Origin: Burkholderia anthina
GTDB lineage: Bacteria > Pseudomonadota > Gammaproteobacteria > Burkholderiales > Burkholderiaceae
Direction of reading: 5' to 3'
DNA length: 64,000 nucleotides
NCBI RefSeq assembly: GCF_902498995.1
Contig: NZ_CABVLY010000009.1
Span: 124,001 to 188,000 of the forward strand
Both the position numbers and the translations under genes were made by a program. The notes under the pieces are model-generated. The model saw nothing but the letters and a program-made list of their open reading frames with translations. It made no database searches and was not told where the DNA came from. This document shows positions 52,101-62,873 of the stretch, one piece after another; positions within the stretch are counted from its first letter, which is position 1; each line of letters begins with the position of its first letter.

Positions 52101-52919
52101 ATGAAAGCTCATCCATTTACTCGCCCCACCATCATCGCCGCGGTAGAGTTTCTTGCAGAAATGTTGACGCAGGCAAAGTTCGATCAACTCGTGGTGCGGT
52201 TAGGGCTGGACGACGAAATCCCGCAGGGACCGGCAAAGAGCGTGACTGCGAAAAGCGCCGTACTGGCACGCCTCGTCAACCAGCGCGCAACGCAGATCGT
52301 CAGCACCTTGGACGGACCTGTGGCTCTGGCTGAAGCTGCGGTACGCGAAGCCGTTGGAGTGGTTGTGCCGCAGTATGCGAAGGCCGAGCAGGAGCGTCTT
52401 CTGCGAGGGCTGGCGCTCGACGGCTACATTGTCTCGTGGGATGAGGATGAACGAACGCCATTACTGCGCGCGGCGTTGCCTGGCGAAGTGGACCTTCCTG
52501 CGGCCGATGATGAGGTTCACCAACTGTTGAAGCAGTTCGGATTCACTGTACCGTTGGGGCATCTCGACCAAGCCATCGACGCGCACGCACGCGGCGACTG
52601 GGCGGCAGCGAACAGTCAGATTCGCACATTTCTGGAAGGCTTGCTAACCGACATCGCCTTGCACATTGATCCGCAGAAGGCCGCCGCGCTGGCTTCCAGC
52701 GAAAACCGGCGCGCTTGGCTAGCGGAGCGCGGATTTCTGTCGGTCGACAGGAACGAGTGGACCAGCGACGGGAAGAACTACTTGAATGGACTGTTCAAGA
52801 TGCTTCACACCGACGGGTCGCATCCCGGCCTTTCGGATGAAGATCACAGCACGTTCCGGCTGCACCTTGGACTTATCACTGGCCGCACCTTGCTTCGTCG
52901 CCTGAGCAACGGTCGTTGA
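52101..52919 (+). CDS. Abi_C-like (HEPN-related) protein
   Basis: 272-aa protein. The C-terminal 100 residues (FLEGLLTDIA ... LFKMLHTDGSHPGLSDED ... TFRLHLGLITGRTLLRRL) resemble the abortive-infection C-terminal domain, whose signature is the GSHPG motif (residues 239-243) followed by a helix. Abi_C is a HEPN-related domain often attached to phage-exclusion proteins. The N-terminal 150 residues are unassigned. Lies 81 bp after the glyoxalase-related gene in the same direction. Assignment by motif only. Confidence 0.6.
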   Translation: MKAHPFTRPTIIAAVEFLAEMLTQAKFDQLVVRLGLDDEIPQGPAKSVTAKSAVLARLVNQRATQIVSTLDGPVALAEAAVREAVGVVVPQYAKAEQERLLRGLALDGYIVSWDEDERTPLLRAALPGEVDLPAADDEVHQLLKQFGFTVPLGHLDQAIDAHARGDWAAANSQIRTFLEGLLTDIALHIDPQKAAALASSENRRAWLAERGFLSVDRNEWTSDGKNYLNGLFKMLHTDGSHPGLSDEDHSTFRLHLGLITGRTLLRRLSNGR

Positions 52920-52971
52920 GTGCGCTGCACTACGCCACAGTGAGTTGTCCGGATAGGTACTGAAATTCACC

Positions 52972-53352
52972 ATGTCTCCATGCAGCGTACTCATGGAGTC
53001 CGACGTGGAACAGCTATCGCGAACATCCAACGCGCTCCCCTTGCCGGGGACCGAAGCCTACGAGGAGCTGCCACAATTCCCGAGACTCAGCCCCCTTCCC
53101 TTCCGGCGCACCATCCGCCGTCAGGAACTGCGGCTGATTGTCCCCCTGGCTGAGACGACGATCTACGAAATGGAGCGCCGCGGGGAGTTCCCGCGCCGCT
53201 TCTATCTCACGCCGCGCTGCGTCGTCTGGGACTTGGCCGAAGTGGAAGCTTGGATCGAGCAGCGCAAGCAAGCACCTCGCGGCCGCGTCTCGAAGCCCGA
53301 TGTCCACCAACGAAAAACCCGCCCTGTTCGGGCGGGTTCGAGTGAGGAATGA
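52972..53352 (+). CDS. AlpA-family helix-turn-helix regulator
   Basis: 126-aa AlpA-like protein with the characteristic core (LPFRRTIRRQELRLIVPLAETTIYEMERRGEFPRR followed by VVWDLAEVEAWIEQR). AlpA proteins next to P4-type integrases activate or regulate excision. It faces the integrase gene, and its last codons contain the integrase terminator (53311-53338). The start may be at 52972 or 52993. Confidence 0.85.
   Translation: MSPCSVLMESDVEQLSRTSNALPLPGTEAYEELPQFPRLSPLPFRRTIRRQELRLIVPLAETTIYEMERRGEFPRRFYLTPRCVVWDLAEVEAWIEQRKQAPRGRVSKPDVHQRKTRPVRAGSSEE
53311..53338 (-). terminator. Rho-independent terminator of the integrase gene, inside alpA
   Basis: AACCCGCCC (53316-53324) and GGGCGGGTT (53330-53338) make a 9-bp stem with a five-base loop. 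Read on the minus strand, the stem is followed by TTTTTCG, a good U-tract. The structure lies within the final codons of the AlpA-like gene, 40 bp after the integrase stop. Confidence 0.8.
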
Positions 53353-53377
53353 AGCCGCGTAGCGGCCTCTCATCCGA

Positions 53378-54634
53378 TCAGGCCACCGCGCTCAATGCCG
53401 GCACGACCACGTTCTTCGGCAACAGCGTTGGCACGTAGGTCTGCCCGCCACCCCAAGCATCGACTAGGTTGGCCCACTCTTGCAGCATGTGACGCCGCTG
53501 CTCGGCGTACTCAGCCTTGTTGTAGACCGAGCGTGAGGAACGGCCGTCCTCGTGCGCCAGGCATTTCTCGATCCAGTCGCGGTTGAAGCCGATTTCGTTC
53601 AACAACGTCGAGCCGGTACGGCGCAGGTCGTGGACGGTGAACGGCTGCAGCGGCAGCCCCTTGGTCTTTGCCGCCTCCGCGATAAGCTGAGTGACCCGAT
53701 TCAAGGTCGCATTGGACATGAACCGCTCGGCGTCGTAACGAGAGGGAAAGACGAACCTTGAGCCGGCCGCGCAGGCGTGCAGCGTCACGAAGATGTCGAG
53801 TGCTTGGCGCGACAGATAAACCACGTGCGGGTTGCGCCCCTTCATCCGCTGCTTCGGGATCGTCCAGGTCTTGTTCTCGAAATCGACCTCATCCCAAGTG
53901 GCCTGGATCAGTTCGCTCTTGCGCACCAGCGTCAGCAGGATCAGGCTCAGCGCCAGCTTGATGGTCGGATAGGTCGCCACCGATTCCATCTGCTGCGCCA
54001 TCAGCCGAATTTCCAGTGGAGACAAGGCGCGATCCTTCGGCACGAAGGTAGCGATCGACGCCGCGCCTACGCTGTTGGCAGGGTTGCCCACCTTTTCGCC
54101 GTGGGCGATGGCATAGACATAAACCTGCTTCACGATGTCCCGAATCTGTACCGCCGTAGCAGGCGCCCCCCGTTCCTTGACCTTGTTGCACAAGGCACGC
54201 AGGTCTTCGGGTTGGATTTCGGTCAGCAGGCGATTGCGGAAAACCGGCAGGATGTCCCGGTCGATGATGTGCTTGCGCATGGCGCGGGTGCTGTCGGCCA
54301 ACCTCGCATTGGTGAACCATGCGTCCATCGCCGTACCGAAAGTCTCGATGGCCTGGACACGGCGTTTCTCGCGCTGCTTTTCAAGCGCGGGCGATGTGCC
54401 CTTGAGAACTGCTTTGCGTGCGTCCAGGAGTAGTTCGCGCGCCATCGCCAGCGAAATACCGTCAGGGCCATAGCGTCCGAGGGTTAGCGTTTCGCGGCGA
54501 CCGTTGAGCCGGTAATCGTAGCGGAAGGTGATAGTACCGCTGGTCGATACCGTCACATACATCCCGTCCCGGTCAGAAGCCTTATAAATCTTGGACTTAG
54601 GCTTGAGATTGCGTAGTGCAGCGTCAGTGAGCAT
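53378..54634 (-). CDS. int: Tyrosine-type site-specific integrase
   Basis: 418-aa P4/DUF4102-type tyrosine recombinase that inserts and excises the ICE. The arm-binding N-terminal domain (residues 1-90), core-binding domain (about 100-190) and catalytic domain are present. Catalytic residues: Arg238 (LVRKSEL), His335 and Arg338 (VHDLRRTG), His361 (LAHED) and nucleophile Tyr371 (VYNKAEY). A strong ribosome site (GGAGG) precedes the ATG. It lies 311 bp from guaA, with arm-type repeats between, so guaA is its target. A hairpin terminator follows it. Confidence 0.95.
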   Translation of the reverse strand: MLTDAALRNLKPKSKIYKASDRDGMYVTVSTSGTITFRYDYRLNGRRETLTLGRYGPDGISLAMARELLLDARKAVLKGTSPALEKQREKRRVQAIETFGTAMDAWFTNARLADSTRAMRKHIIDRDILPVFRNRLLTEIQPEDLRALCNKVKERGAPATAVQIRDIVKQVYVYAIAHGEKVGNPANSVGAASIATFVPKDRALSPLEIRLMAQQMESVATYPTIKLALSLILLTLVRKSELIQATWDEVDFENKTWTIPKQRMKGRNPHVVYLSRQALDIFVTLHACAAGSRFVFPSRYDAERFMSNATLNRVTQLIAEAAKTKGLPLQPFTVHDLRRTGSTLLNEIGFNRDWIEKCLAHEDGRSSRSVYNKAEYAEQRRHMLQEWANLVDAWGGGQTYVPTLLPKNVVVPALSAVA

Positions 54635-54654
54635 CGAGGTTTCCTCCGGTATTT

Positions 54655-54830
54655 TGACGGCTTTACCGTCAGGTTTTACCGTCAGGGATCGGAAGACCTG
54701 TTGATGCCCGGAAAGCCACGCAAAACAAGCTTTCCCGAGAAGACTTTTACCGTCAAAGACGGTAAAAGTCTGAATAGTGAACGAGAATGTCTTAATCCGA
54801 CCTCGATTTCTACCGTCAGCTCTACCGCCA
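54655..54830. repeat. Integrase arm-type repeats, TTTACCGTCA family
   Basis: TTTACCGTCA is found at 54662-54671, 54675-54684 (13 bp apart) and 54746-54755; CTACCGTCA at 54809-54817; CTACCGCCA at 54822-54830 (again 13 bp apart). One copy is in a perfect inverted repeat: GACTTTTACCGTC (54742-54754), AAA, GACGGTAAAAGTC (54758-54770). They lie between int and guaA, where P4-type integrases bind arm sites. Confidence 0.75.
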
Positions 54831-54845
54831 ACTTATTTTGCTGGC

Positions 54846-54928
54846 TGGCGATAGCCACCGATAAGTACCGTGACGTATTTACTTTAAAATCAATACGTTA
54901 CGGCAGTTTTTCGATAGTTGGCGATAGC
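54846..54928 (+). repeat. Direct repeat TGGCGATAGC
   Basis: TGGCGATAGC occurs at 54846-54855 and 54919-54928, 73 bp apart, in the last stretch of the ICE before guaA. It could be a second class of recombination-protein (excisionase or host factor) site. Confidence 0.4.
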
Positions 54929-54945
54929 TTTCGAAGGACGTCAAT

Positions 54946-56565
<1,620 letters not shown>

Positions 56566-56672
56566 GGCTGCGGACGGGATGAAGAGAATAAGAAAAGCAG
56601 CGCATGAAGCGCTGCGTCAAAAGCATGGACAGCGGCGTCGGGCGGCAGGCGGCTCGCGCGACGCATCGCAGG

Positions 56673-57263
56673 TCAATCCTGCGACGGCGGGCGCGCGTCG
56701 AATGCGACGCTGCCTGACGCGCGATCGGATGCGGCCGACGTGCCTGACGCGGCCGGCGCCGCAGGCGCCTCGGGACGGCTGACGACCGGCTCGACACGCT
56801 GCGGCACAGGCGCCGGCTCGACCGGCCCCTTCGCGACCCGCGCCTCGAGCGCCTGCGTTTTCTCGCGCCGGCGCACGGCCGATGCGAGCCGCACGCCGCC
56901 GAGGCCGAGCACGATCAGCGCGACGCCGGCCACCGCCGACAGCACCCTGCCGGCAGCAGCGAGCGCGGGACCGTTACCGGTGCCGATCGACCACACGACC
57001 GTCAGCACGCCGATCAGCCAGTTCACATGGCCGACCGCCCGCGCGACCGGCGCCGTGAGTTCGCCGTTGACCGCCGCGTGAAACGCGAGCCACGCGAGCC
57101 CGAGCAGCGCGATGCCGAACGCCTGGCCAAGCATCGCCGGCTGGATGTTCGCGAGCTGCAGCGCGTTGAAAAGCGCCTGCCAGGGCGTCAGCACGAACAG
57201 CACGCCGAACGCCAGCAGCAGCACGGCATCGATGATCAGCACGGCTCGCAGCAGCGGTTTCAT
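56673..57263 (-). CDS. Small hydrophobic membrane protein between guaB and guaA
   Basis: 196-aa protein with four predicted transmembrane helices (about residues 6-28, 44-65, 75-95 and 100-125) and a charged, Pro/Ala-rich cytoplasmic tail of about 65 residues. I recognise it only as the hypothetical protein usually found between guaB and guaA in Burkholderia. ATG at 57263 preferred to a TTG six bases upstream; guaB ends at 57270, so the genes are coupled. Function unknown. Confidence 0.8.
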   Translation of the reverse strand: MKPLLRAVLIIDAVLLLAFGVLFVLTPWQALFNALQLANIQPAMLGQAFGIALLGLAWLAFHAAVNGELTAPVARAVGHVNWLIGVLTVVWSIGTGNGPALAAAGRVLSAVAGVALIVLGLGGVRLASAVRRREKTQALEARVAKGPVEPAPVPQRVEPVVSRPEAPAAPAASGTSAASDRASGSVAFDARPPSQD

Positions 57264-57269
57264 CGGCAA

Positions 57270-58730
57270 TCAGTCCACGTGGTAGTTCGGTGCTTCCTTC
57301 GTGATCTGCACGTCGTGCACGTGCGACTCGCGCATGCCCGCCGCGGTGATCTGGACGAATTCGGCCTTGTCGTGCAGCTCGTCGATCGTCTTGCAGCCGC
57401 AGTAGCCCATGCTCGCGCGCACGCCACCGACCAGCTGGAACAGGATCGCGTTGACCGAGCCCTTGTAGGCGACGCGGCCTTCGATGCCTTCCGGCACGAG
57501 CTTGTCGATGTTCGCGGAGTTGTCCTGGAAGTAGCGGTCTGCCGCGCCGTCCTTCATCGCGCCGACCGAACCCATGCCGCGGTACGACTTGTATTGACGG
57601 CCCTGGTACAGGAACACGTCGCCCGGCGCCTCTTCGGTGCCCGCGAGCATGCTGCCCATCATCACCGCGTTCGCGCCGGCCGCGAGAGCCTTCGACACGT
57701 CGCCCGAGAAACGCACGCCGCCGTCGGCGATGCACGGCACGCCGGTGCCCTTCAGCGCTTCCGAAACGTTCGCGATCGCGCTGATCTGCGGCACGCCGAC
57801 GCCCGCGACGATCCGCGTCGTGCAGATCGAGCCCGGGCCGATACCGACCTTGACCGCGTCCGCGCCGTATTCGACGAGCGCCTTCGCGGCGGCGGCCGTT
57901 GCGATGTTGCCGCCGATCACTTCGACGTGCGGGAAGTTCTGCTTGACCCAGCGCACGCGCTCGAGCACGCCCTTGCTGTGGCCGTGCGCGGTGTCGACGA
58001 CGATCACGTCGACGCCTGCCTGCACGAGCAGCTCGACACGCTCTTCGTTGTCGGGGCCGACGCCGACTGCCGCGCCTGCGCGCAGCTTGCCGTGTTCGTC
58101 CTTGCACGCGTCCGGGTGCTCGGTTTGCTTGGTGATGTCCTTGACGGTCATCAGGCCGCGCAGTTCGAACGCCTCGTTGACGACCAGCACGCGCTCGAGG
58201 CGGTGGCTATGCATCAGCGCCTTCGCTTCGGCGAGCGGCGTGCCTTCCTTGACCGTGACGAGACGATCGCGCGGCGTCATGATCGACCTGATGGGTTCGT
58301 CGAGACGCGTTTCGAAACGCAGGTCGCGGTTCGTGACGATACCGACGAGCTGCGGGCCTTCGACGACCGGGAAGCCCGAGATGCCATGCTGGCGCGACAG
58401 CGCGATCACGTCGCGCACCTTCATCTGCGGCGGGACCGTGATCGGGTCGCGGACGACGCCCGATTCGAAACGCTTGACCTTCGCGACCTCGCGGGCCTGC
58501 TCGGCCGGCGTGAGGTTCTTGTGGACGATACCCACACCGCCCTGCTGCGCCATCGCGATCGCGAGGCGACCTTCGGTGACCGTGTCCATCGCGGCGGACA
58601 CGAGCGGCATGTTCAGGGAGATGTTGCGGGTCAGCTTGGTTTTCAGGCTGGTGTCGCGCGGGAGAACGTCGGAAAAGGCGGGAACGAGGAGCACGTCATC
58701 GAAAGTGAGTGCTTTTTGGATCAGACGCAT
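57270..58730 (-). CDS. guaB: Inosine-5-prime-monophosphate dehydrogenase
   Basis: 486-aa IMP dehydrogenase, oxidising IMP to XMP with NAD+, the step before GuaA. TIM-barrel with the catalytic Cys loop GPGSICTTR, and a pair of CBS domains inserted at about residues 90-200 (for example [17 protein letters not shown]). The C-terminal [11 protein letters not shown] segment is typical. Start codon and length are standard. First gene of the purine operon here; the upstream 263 bp should contain its promoter. Confidence 0.97.
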   Translation of the reverse strand: MRLIQKALTFDDVLLVPAFSDVLPRDTSLKTKLTRNISLNMPLVSAAMDTVTEGRLAIAMAQQGGVGIVHKNLTPAEQAREVAKVKRFESGVVRDPITVPPQMKVRDVIALSRQHGISGFPVVEGPQLVGIVTNRDLRFETRLDEPIRSIMTPRDRLVTVKEGTPLAEAKALMHSHRLERVLVVNEAFELRGLMTVKDITKQTEHPDACKDEHGKLRAGAAVGVGPDNEERVELLVQAGVDVIVVDTAHGHSKGVLERVRWVKQNFPHVEVIGGNIATAAAAKALVEYGADAVKVGIGPGSICTTRIVAGVGVPQISAIANVSEALKGTGVPCIADGGVRFSGDVSKALAAGANAVMMGSMLAGTEEAPGDVFLYQGRQYKSYRGMGSVGAMKDGAADRYFQDNSANIDKLVPEGIEGRVAYKGSVNAILFQLVGGVRASMGYCGCKTIDELHDKAEFVQITAAGMRESHVHDVQITKEAPNYHVD

Positions 58731-58993
58731 GGCAAATCCTATGGGCGCAAAAGCGAATTATACGCGAAGCGCTGCGAATTTTCACAACACGAACAACGGG
58801 TTAGCCGTTTTCCAGTGTTCGGGGGCCGAATCGTTCGGATCGCCGTTCGGTTCGTTTTCGATCGTCTTTCGTTTCACCCCGGCGTCGCCCCATTCGCACA
58901 ACCGGCCGCCACCGGGCCGATTTCATGCCGCCGGCGGCCCATGCGGCGTTGGCGACAACGCATCCGCCGGCCTTGCGGCGCCGCACAACCGCC

Positions 58994-59842
58994 CTAACCC
59001 TGAGCCAGCCCGGCCGCACACATGACCATCATGATTCCGGCGCCGATCGCGGCACCGCCGACGATCGTTCGCACCGCGCGTTCGCCGCCGGACGGTACCA
59101 GCCGCTCGGCGGCGATCGCCACCGTCACGGCGGCCATTACCCGCAGATCCATCCCGCCCGTCGCCAGTGCCGCGACCATCAGGTTCCCGCAGCAGGTGCC
59201 GCAGCGCAGCGCGGCCCGCACGCCATGCCGCCACGCGGCGCCGGCACCCGGCCGCCCGGCACATCTGGCAACCGGCGCATGCCGACAGCACGCGAGCCGA
59301 CGCGCTTTCCATGCCGAAAACTGCAGCACACCCGCACCGAGCACGACCGCGCCGGCGGCGAACGGCATCGCAACCGCGAGCGAAGGCAGTCGCCGCGCGG
59401 CAACCGCCAACGCGTCGCCAGCGGGAAACACCGCCGCGCCAACCGCCATCCACACCGAAAAGTACCCGGCGCCCGAAATCGCGACGAGCCATGCGCCGCG
59501 GGCCGATGTCATCGCACGAATGCTCTGTCGATACCGCCAGAGCACCGGCGCCAGCACCGGCAGCATCATCGCCACCGTCATCGCGCCCCACATGCCGGCA
59601 AACGCCGCGAAAGCGCGCCCCGCGCTCCATCCGCACGGCCTCGCCCATCCCGCCGACAATGCCCGGCCGCCTGGCACCGGCATGCCGCCCATCGCGCCCA
59701 TCGCGCCCATCGCGTCCATCGACGCATGCTGCGCGAGCATCGCCCACACGGCGACGGCGAACACCCCGGCGAGCACGGTGCCGAACACCCGCCAGCCTGC
59801 GTCTGTCGCGCCCGTCTCAGCCGGCTTCGTCGCTCGCATCAT
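58994..59842 (-). CDS. DUF2182 domain-containing membrane protein
   Basis: 282-aa polytopic membrane protein of the DUF2182 type, with about six or seven hydrophobic segments. Signature [21 protein letters not shown] near residues 85-105 and the cysteine-containing [13 protein letters not shown] near 220. Also a Met-rich stretch ([13 protein letters not shown]) near the N-terminus. Function is unknown; the Met and Cys residues hint at metal handling. It is 32 bp downstream of the DUF899 gene on the same strand. Confidence 0.82.
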   Translation of the reverse strand: MMRATKPAETGATDAGWRVFGTVLAGVFAVAVWAMLAQHASMDAMGAMGAMGGMPVPGGRALSAGWARPCGWSAGRAFAAFAGMWGAMTVAMMLPVLAPVLWRYRQSIRAMTSARGAWLVAISGAGYFSVWMAVGAAVFPAGDALAVAARRLPSLAVAMPFAAGAVVLGAGVLQFSAWKARRLACCRHAPVARCAGRPGAGAAWRHGVRAALRCGTCCGNLMVAALATGGMDLRVMAAVTVAIAAERLVPSGGERAVRTIVGGAAIGAGIMMVMCAAGLAQG

Positions 59843-59874
59843 CGCCGCCCCCGGTGGTAGTAGCCGCTCCACGC

Positions 59875-60639
59875 TCAACCGCGCGCGTACTCGTCGTGAC
59901 GGCGCCACCACGGGCCCGTCTCGTTGCGCCCGAGCGGCGCGCGATCGAGCCACTGGTACATCCCCCACAGCCCGTCGAGCCCGCGCGCATAGGTCGAATA
60001 CGTGTGGTGGACGACACCCTCTTCGCGCACGAACGCGCTCATCCCCGGCCGGTCGAGCGAGTACGTGGCCGCGTCGGTGCCGCAGGTCGCCGCGAACTGC
60101 GCGACGGCGGCCGGTGGCGGCTCCATGTCCATCGCATGCGCGGCGCGCGCATAGTTGTATTCGACGTCGCCCGTGCGCTGCTGCGTTTCGGTGAACGACA
60201 CGTTGAAGTCGAAGTTGAAATCGTTGCCGACCGACGACACCCACGGGAACGTCCATCCCATCCGCTGCCGGTACGCGAGCAGCTTCGCGAGCGGCGCGCG
60301 CGACACCGCCGCAAGCGTCACGTCATGGTTCGCGAGATGGATCGCAAAGCCGTCGAAGCCGTCGGCCAGCGCCGAGCACGACGGGCAACCCGCCTTGTAG
60401 TCGGGGCCGAACATGAAGTGATAGACGAGCAGTTGCGAGCGGCCGTCGAACAGGTCGGCGAGCGTCGCCTGCCCGTTCTCGGTGTCGAACCGGTAGGTCT
60501 TGTCGACACGTACCCACGGCAGTGCCCGGCGCTGCCGCGCGAGTTCGTCGCTTTGCCGCGTCAACGCCTTTTCAGCCTCGAGCAGCGCCCTGCGCGCCGC
60601 CAGCCATTCGGCGCGCGTTCCGGCGAGATGGTTCGTCAT
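59875..60639 (-). CDS. DUF899 family thioredoxin-like protein
   Basis: 254-aa DUF899 protein with a thioredoxin-like fold. Diagnostic: LPWVRVDKTYRFDTENG, LFDGRSQLLVYHFMFGPDYKAGCPSCSALADG (CxxC), FNVSFTETQQ and VREEGVVHHTYSTYARG. The CPSC motif suggests redox function, not proven. ATG at 60639 chosen; the much longer upstream frame is a shadow of the divergent gene. Divergent from the HTH gene by 120 bp. Confidence 0.88.
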   Translation of the reverse strand: MTNHLAGTRAEWLAARRALLEAEKALTRQSDELARQRRALPWVRVDKTYRFDTENGQATLADLFDGRSQLLVYHFMFGPDYKAGCPSCSALADGFDGFAIHLANHDVTLAAVSRAPLAKLLAYRQRMGWTFPWVSSVGNDFNFDFNVSFTETQQRTGDVEYNYARAAHAMDMEPPPAAVAQFAATCGTDAATYSLDRPGMSAFVREEGVVHHTYSTYARGLDGLWGMYQWLDRAPLGRNETGPWWRRHDEYARG

Positions 60640-60759
60640 CCTGGGTTCTCCTTTCGACATCCGACAGGTATCCGGGCACGGCACATCGGGCCGTGTGCGT
60701 GGTGTTAGATTAGGACCGGGCATCGGATCGCAGGGAGTGACAACTGTGTCGGGATTCGG

Positions 60760-61980
60760 ATGGATTCGCTGATTACGGCGGCAGCCCGCGCGCTCGCGGC
60801 AGGCGACCCGCTCGGCGCGCTGAACCGCGTTGCGCTGCGCGACGATGCGCCGGCGCTCGCACTGCGCGGCATCGCGATGGCGCAGCTCGGCGATTTCGAA
60901 CGGGCGCGCGCGCTCGTGCGCGGCGCGGCACGCGCATTCGGTGCGAAGGAAGCCGTCGCGCGGGCACGCTGCATCGTCGCGGAAGCCGAGATCGCGCTGG
61001 CGTCGCGCGACCTCGGCTGGCCGTCGCACGCACTCGACGCCGCATGCGCGACACTCGACGCGCACGGCGACCGCACGAACGCCGCACACGCGCGCTATCT
61101 CGGCGTGCGCCGGCTGCTGCTGATCGGGCACATCGACGACGCCGAGCGGCGGCTCGCGAGCCTCGATCCCGCGCCGCTGCCGGCCGCGTCGCGCGCCGCC
61201 CATGAACTGATCGCGGCCGGCATCGCGATGCGCCGCATCCGCCCGCACGCGGCCCGCGCGGCGCTCCATCGAGCCCGCGCAGCCGCGCACGACGCCGGCA
61301 TCGCCGCGCTGACGGCCGAAGTCGACACCGCCGCGCGCGTGCTCGATACGCCGGCCGCGCGACTCATCGCGCACGGCACATCGCGGCTCGTGCTGCTCGA
61401 CGAGGTCGAGGCGCTGCTGGAATCGAACACGCTGATCGTCGATGCATGCCGTTACACGGTGCGCGACGCGCGCACGACCGTGTCGCTCGCCCGCCGCCCG
61501 GTGCTGTTCGTGCTCGCCCGTGCACTGGGCGAAGCGTGGCCTGCCGACGTATCGAGACACGCGCTCGTCGCCGCGGCGTTTCGTGCGAAGCACGCGGACG
61601 AATCGCATCGCGCACGGCTGCGTGTCGAGATCGGCCGGCTGCGCGCCATGCTGCGACCGTTCGCGAACATCACCGCGACACCTGACGGCTTCGCGCTCGA
61701 GCCGCTCGGCATACGCGAGACCGTCGTGCTCGCGCGCCCGGTCGACGACCGCCACGCAGCCGTGCTCGCGCTGCTCGCGGACGGCGAAGCGTGGTCGAGC
61801 TCGGCGCTGGCGCTCGCACTCGGCGCGAACCAGCGCACCGTGCAGCGCGCGCTCGATGCACTGGCCGGCGCGGGCAAGGTACAGGCACTCGGCCGCGGTC
61901 GCGCACGCCGCTGGATGACGCCGCCGCTGCCCGGATTCGCGACGACCTTGTTACTCCCTATGCCGCTGCCGGGAGACTAG
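60760..61980 (+). CDS. HTH-type regulator with TPR-like N-terminal repeats
   Basis: 406-aa alanine-rich protein. The first 200 residues are helical repeats of TPR type. Near 245-285 there is a segment resembling a winged helix, and near 330-385 a clear DNA-binding helix-turn-helix (SSSALALALGANQRTVQRALDALAGAGKV). It is divergent from DUF899 and two bases before the beta-propeller gene. Probably the local regulator of the adjacent genes; the effector is unknown. Confidence 0.75.
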   Translation: MDSLITAAARALAAGDPLGALNRVALRDDAPALALRGIAMAQLGDFERARALVRGAARAFGAKEAVARARCIVAEAEIALASRDLGWPSHALDAACATLDAHGDRTNAAHARYLGVRRLLLIGHIDDAERRLASLDPAPLPAASRAAHELIAAGIAMRRIRPHAARAALHRARAAAHDAGIAALTAEVDTAARVLDTPAARLIAHGTSRLVLLDEVEALLESNTLIVDACRYTVRDARTTVSLARRPVLFVLARALGEAWPADVSRHALVAAAFRAKHADESHRARLRVEIGRLRAMLRPFANITATPDGFALEPLGIRETVVLARPVDDRHAAVLALLADGEAWSSSALALALGANQRTVQRALDALAGAGKVQALGRGRARRWMTPPLPGFATTLLLPMPLPGD

Positions 61981-61981
61981 G

Positions 61982-62695
61982 ATGGGTGCACCGAACGACG
62001 AGGTGACAGGCATGAAACGCTCCACCGCAGACATCATTCGCGAATACGGCCCGTTCCCCGGCGGCGACGGCGTGCACGGCGTCACGTTCGACGGGCAGCA
62101 CGTATGGTTCGCGTCCGGCGACAAGCTGAACGCGCTCGATCCGGAACGCGGCACGACCGTACGCACGCTCGACGTCGCCGCGCATGCCGGCACGGCGTTC
62201 GACGGCCGCTACCTGTTCCAGATCGTCGAGGACCGCATCGAGAAGATCGATCCGGACTCGGGCCGCGTGCTCGCGACGATTCCCGCGCCCGGCGGCGGCG
62301 CCGATTCCGGGCTCGCGTGGGCGGAAGGCACGCTGTGGGTCGGCCAGTACCGCGAGCGCAAGATTCATCAGGTGGATCCGCAATCGGGCGCCGTGCTGCG
62401 CACGATCGAATCGAACCGCTTCGTCACCGGCGTGACGTGGGTCGACGACGAGCTGTGGCACGGCACGTGGGAAGCCGACCAGAGCGAGCTGCGACGGATC
62501 GACCCGCACACGGGACAGGTACTCGAACAGGTCGACATGCCGCCCGGCATCGGCGTGTCGGGGCTGGAATCCGACGGCCGCGACACGTTCTTCTGCGGCG
62601 GCGGCAACAGCGGCAAGCTGCGCACCGTGCGGCGCCCCGCGCATGCACGCGCGGCCGGTGACGATGCGACGACGGCCGAACCGGTCGAGCGCTGA
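61982..62695 (+). CDS. Beta-propeller protein, glutaminyl-cyclase/Vgb-like
   Basis: 237-aa protein built of WD-like propeller blades (repeats such as DGQHVWFASGDKLNALDPERGTTV and EGTLWVGQYRERKIHQVDPQSGAV), of the glutamine cyclotransferase or Vgb superfamily. No signal peptide, so cytoplasmic. It follows the HTH gene directly. An internal start at 62012 (MKRSTADI), with GAGGTGA upstream, is a plausible alternative. Confidence 0.72.
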   Translation: MGAPNDEVTGMKRSTADIIREYGPFPGGDGVHGVTFDGQHVWFASGDKLNALDPERGTTVRTLDVAAHAGTAFDGRYLFQIVEDRIEKIDPDSGRVLATIPAPGGGADSGLAWAEGTLWVGQYRERKIHQVDPQSGAVLRTIESNRFVTGVTWVDDELWHGTWEADQSELRRIDPHTGQVLEQVDMPPGIGVSGLESDGRDTFFCGGGNSGKLRTVRRPAHARAAGDDATTAEPVER

Positions 62696-62873
62696 TCCGC
62701 TGATCGCCGGCAGGCAACCCGACCCGCCGCGATCCGCCGGCAAACAGGACCGGATCGCGACAACCTCGGCATCCCGCTCCATCCCGAGTGCAGAAGTGCA
62801 GGAATGAACAAGACGCGGTCGCGCCTGCATCGTTAAGATGCGCGCTCGTCAGTCATTTTGTTCGGAGCAGTCG

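Noticed and set aside
57027-58997. 656-aa rightward open frame
   Set aside because: Antisense to guaB and the neighbouring membrane gene, no domain, and skewed composition.
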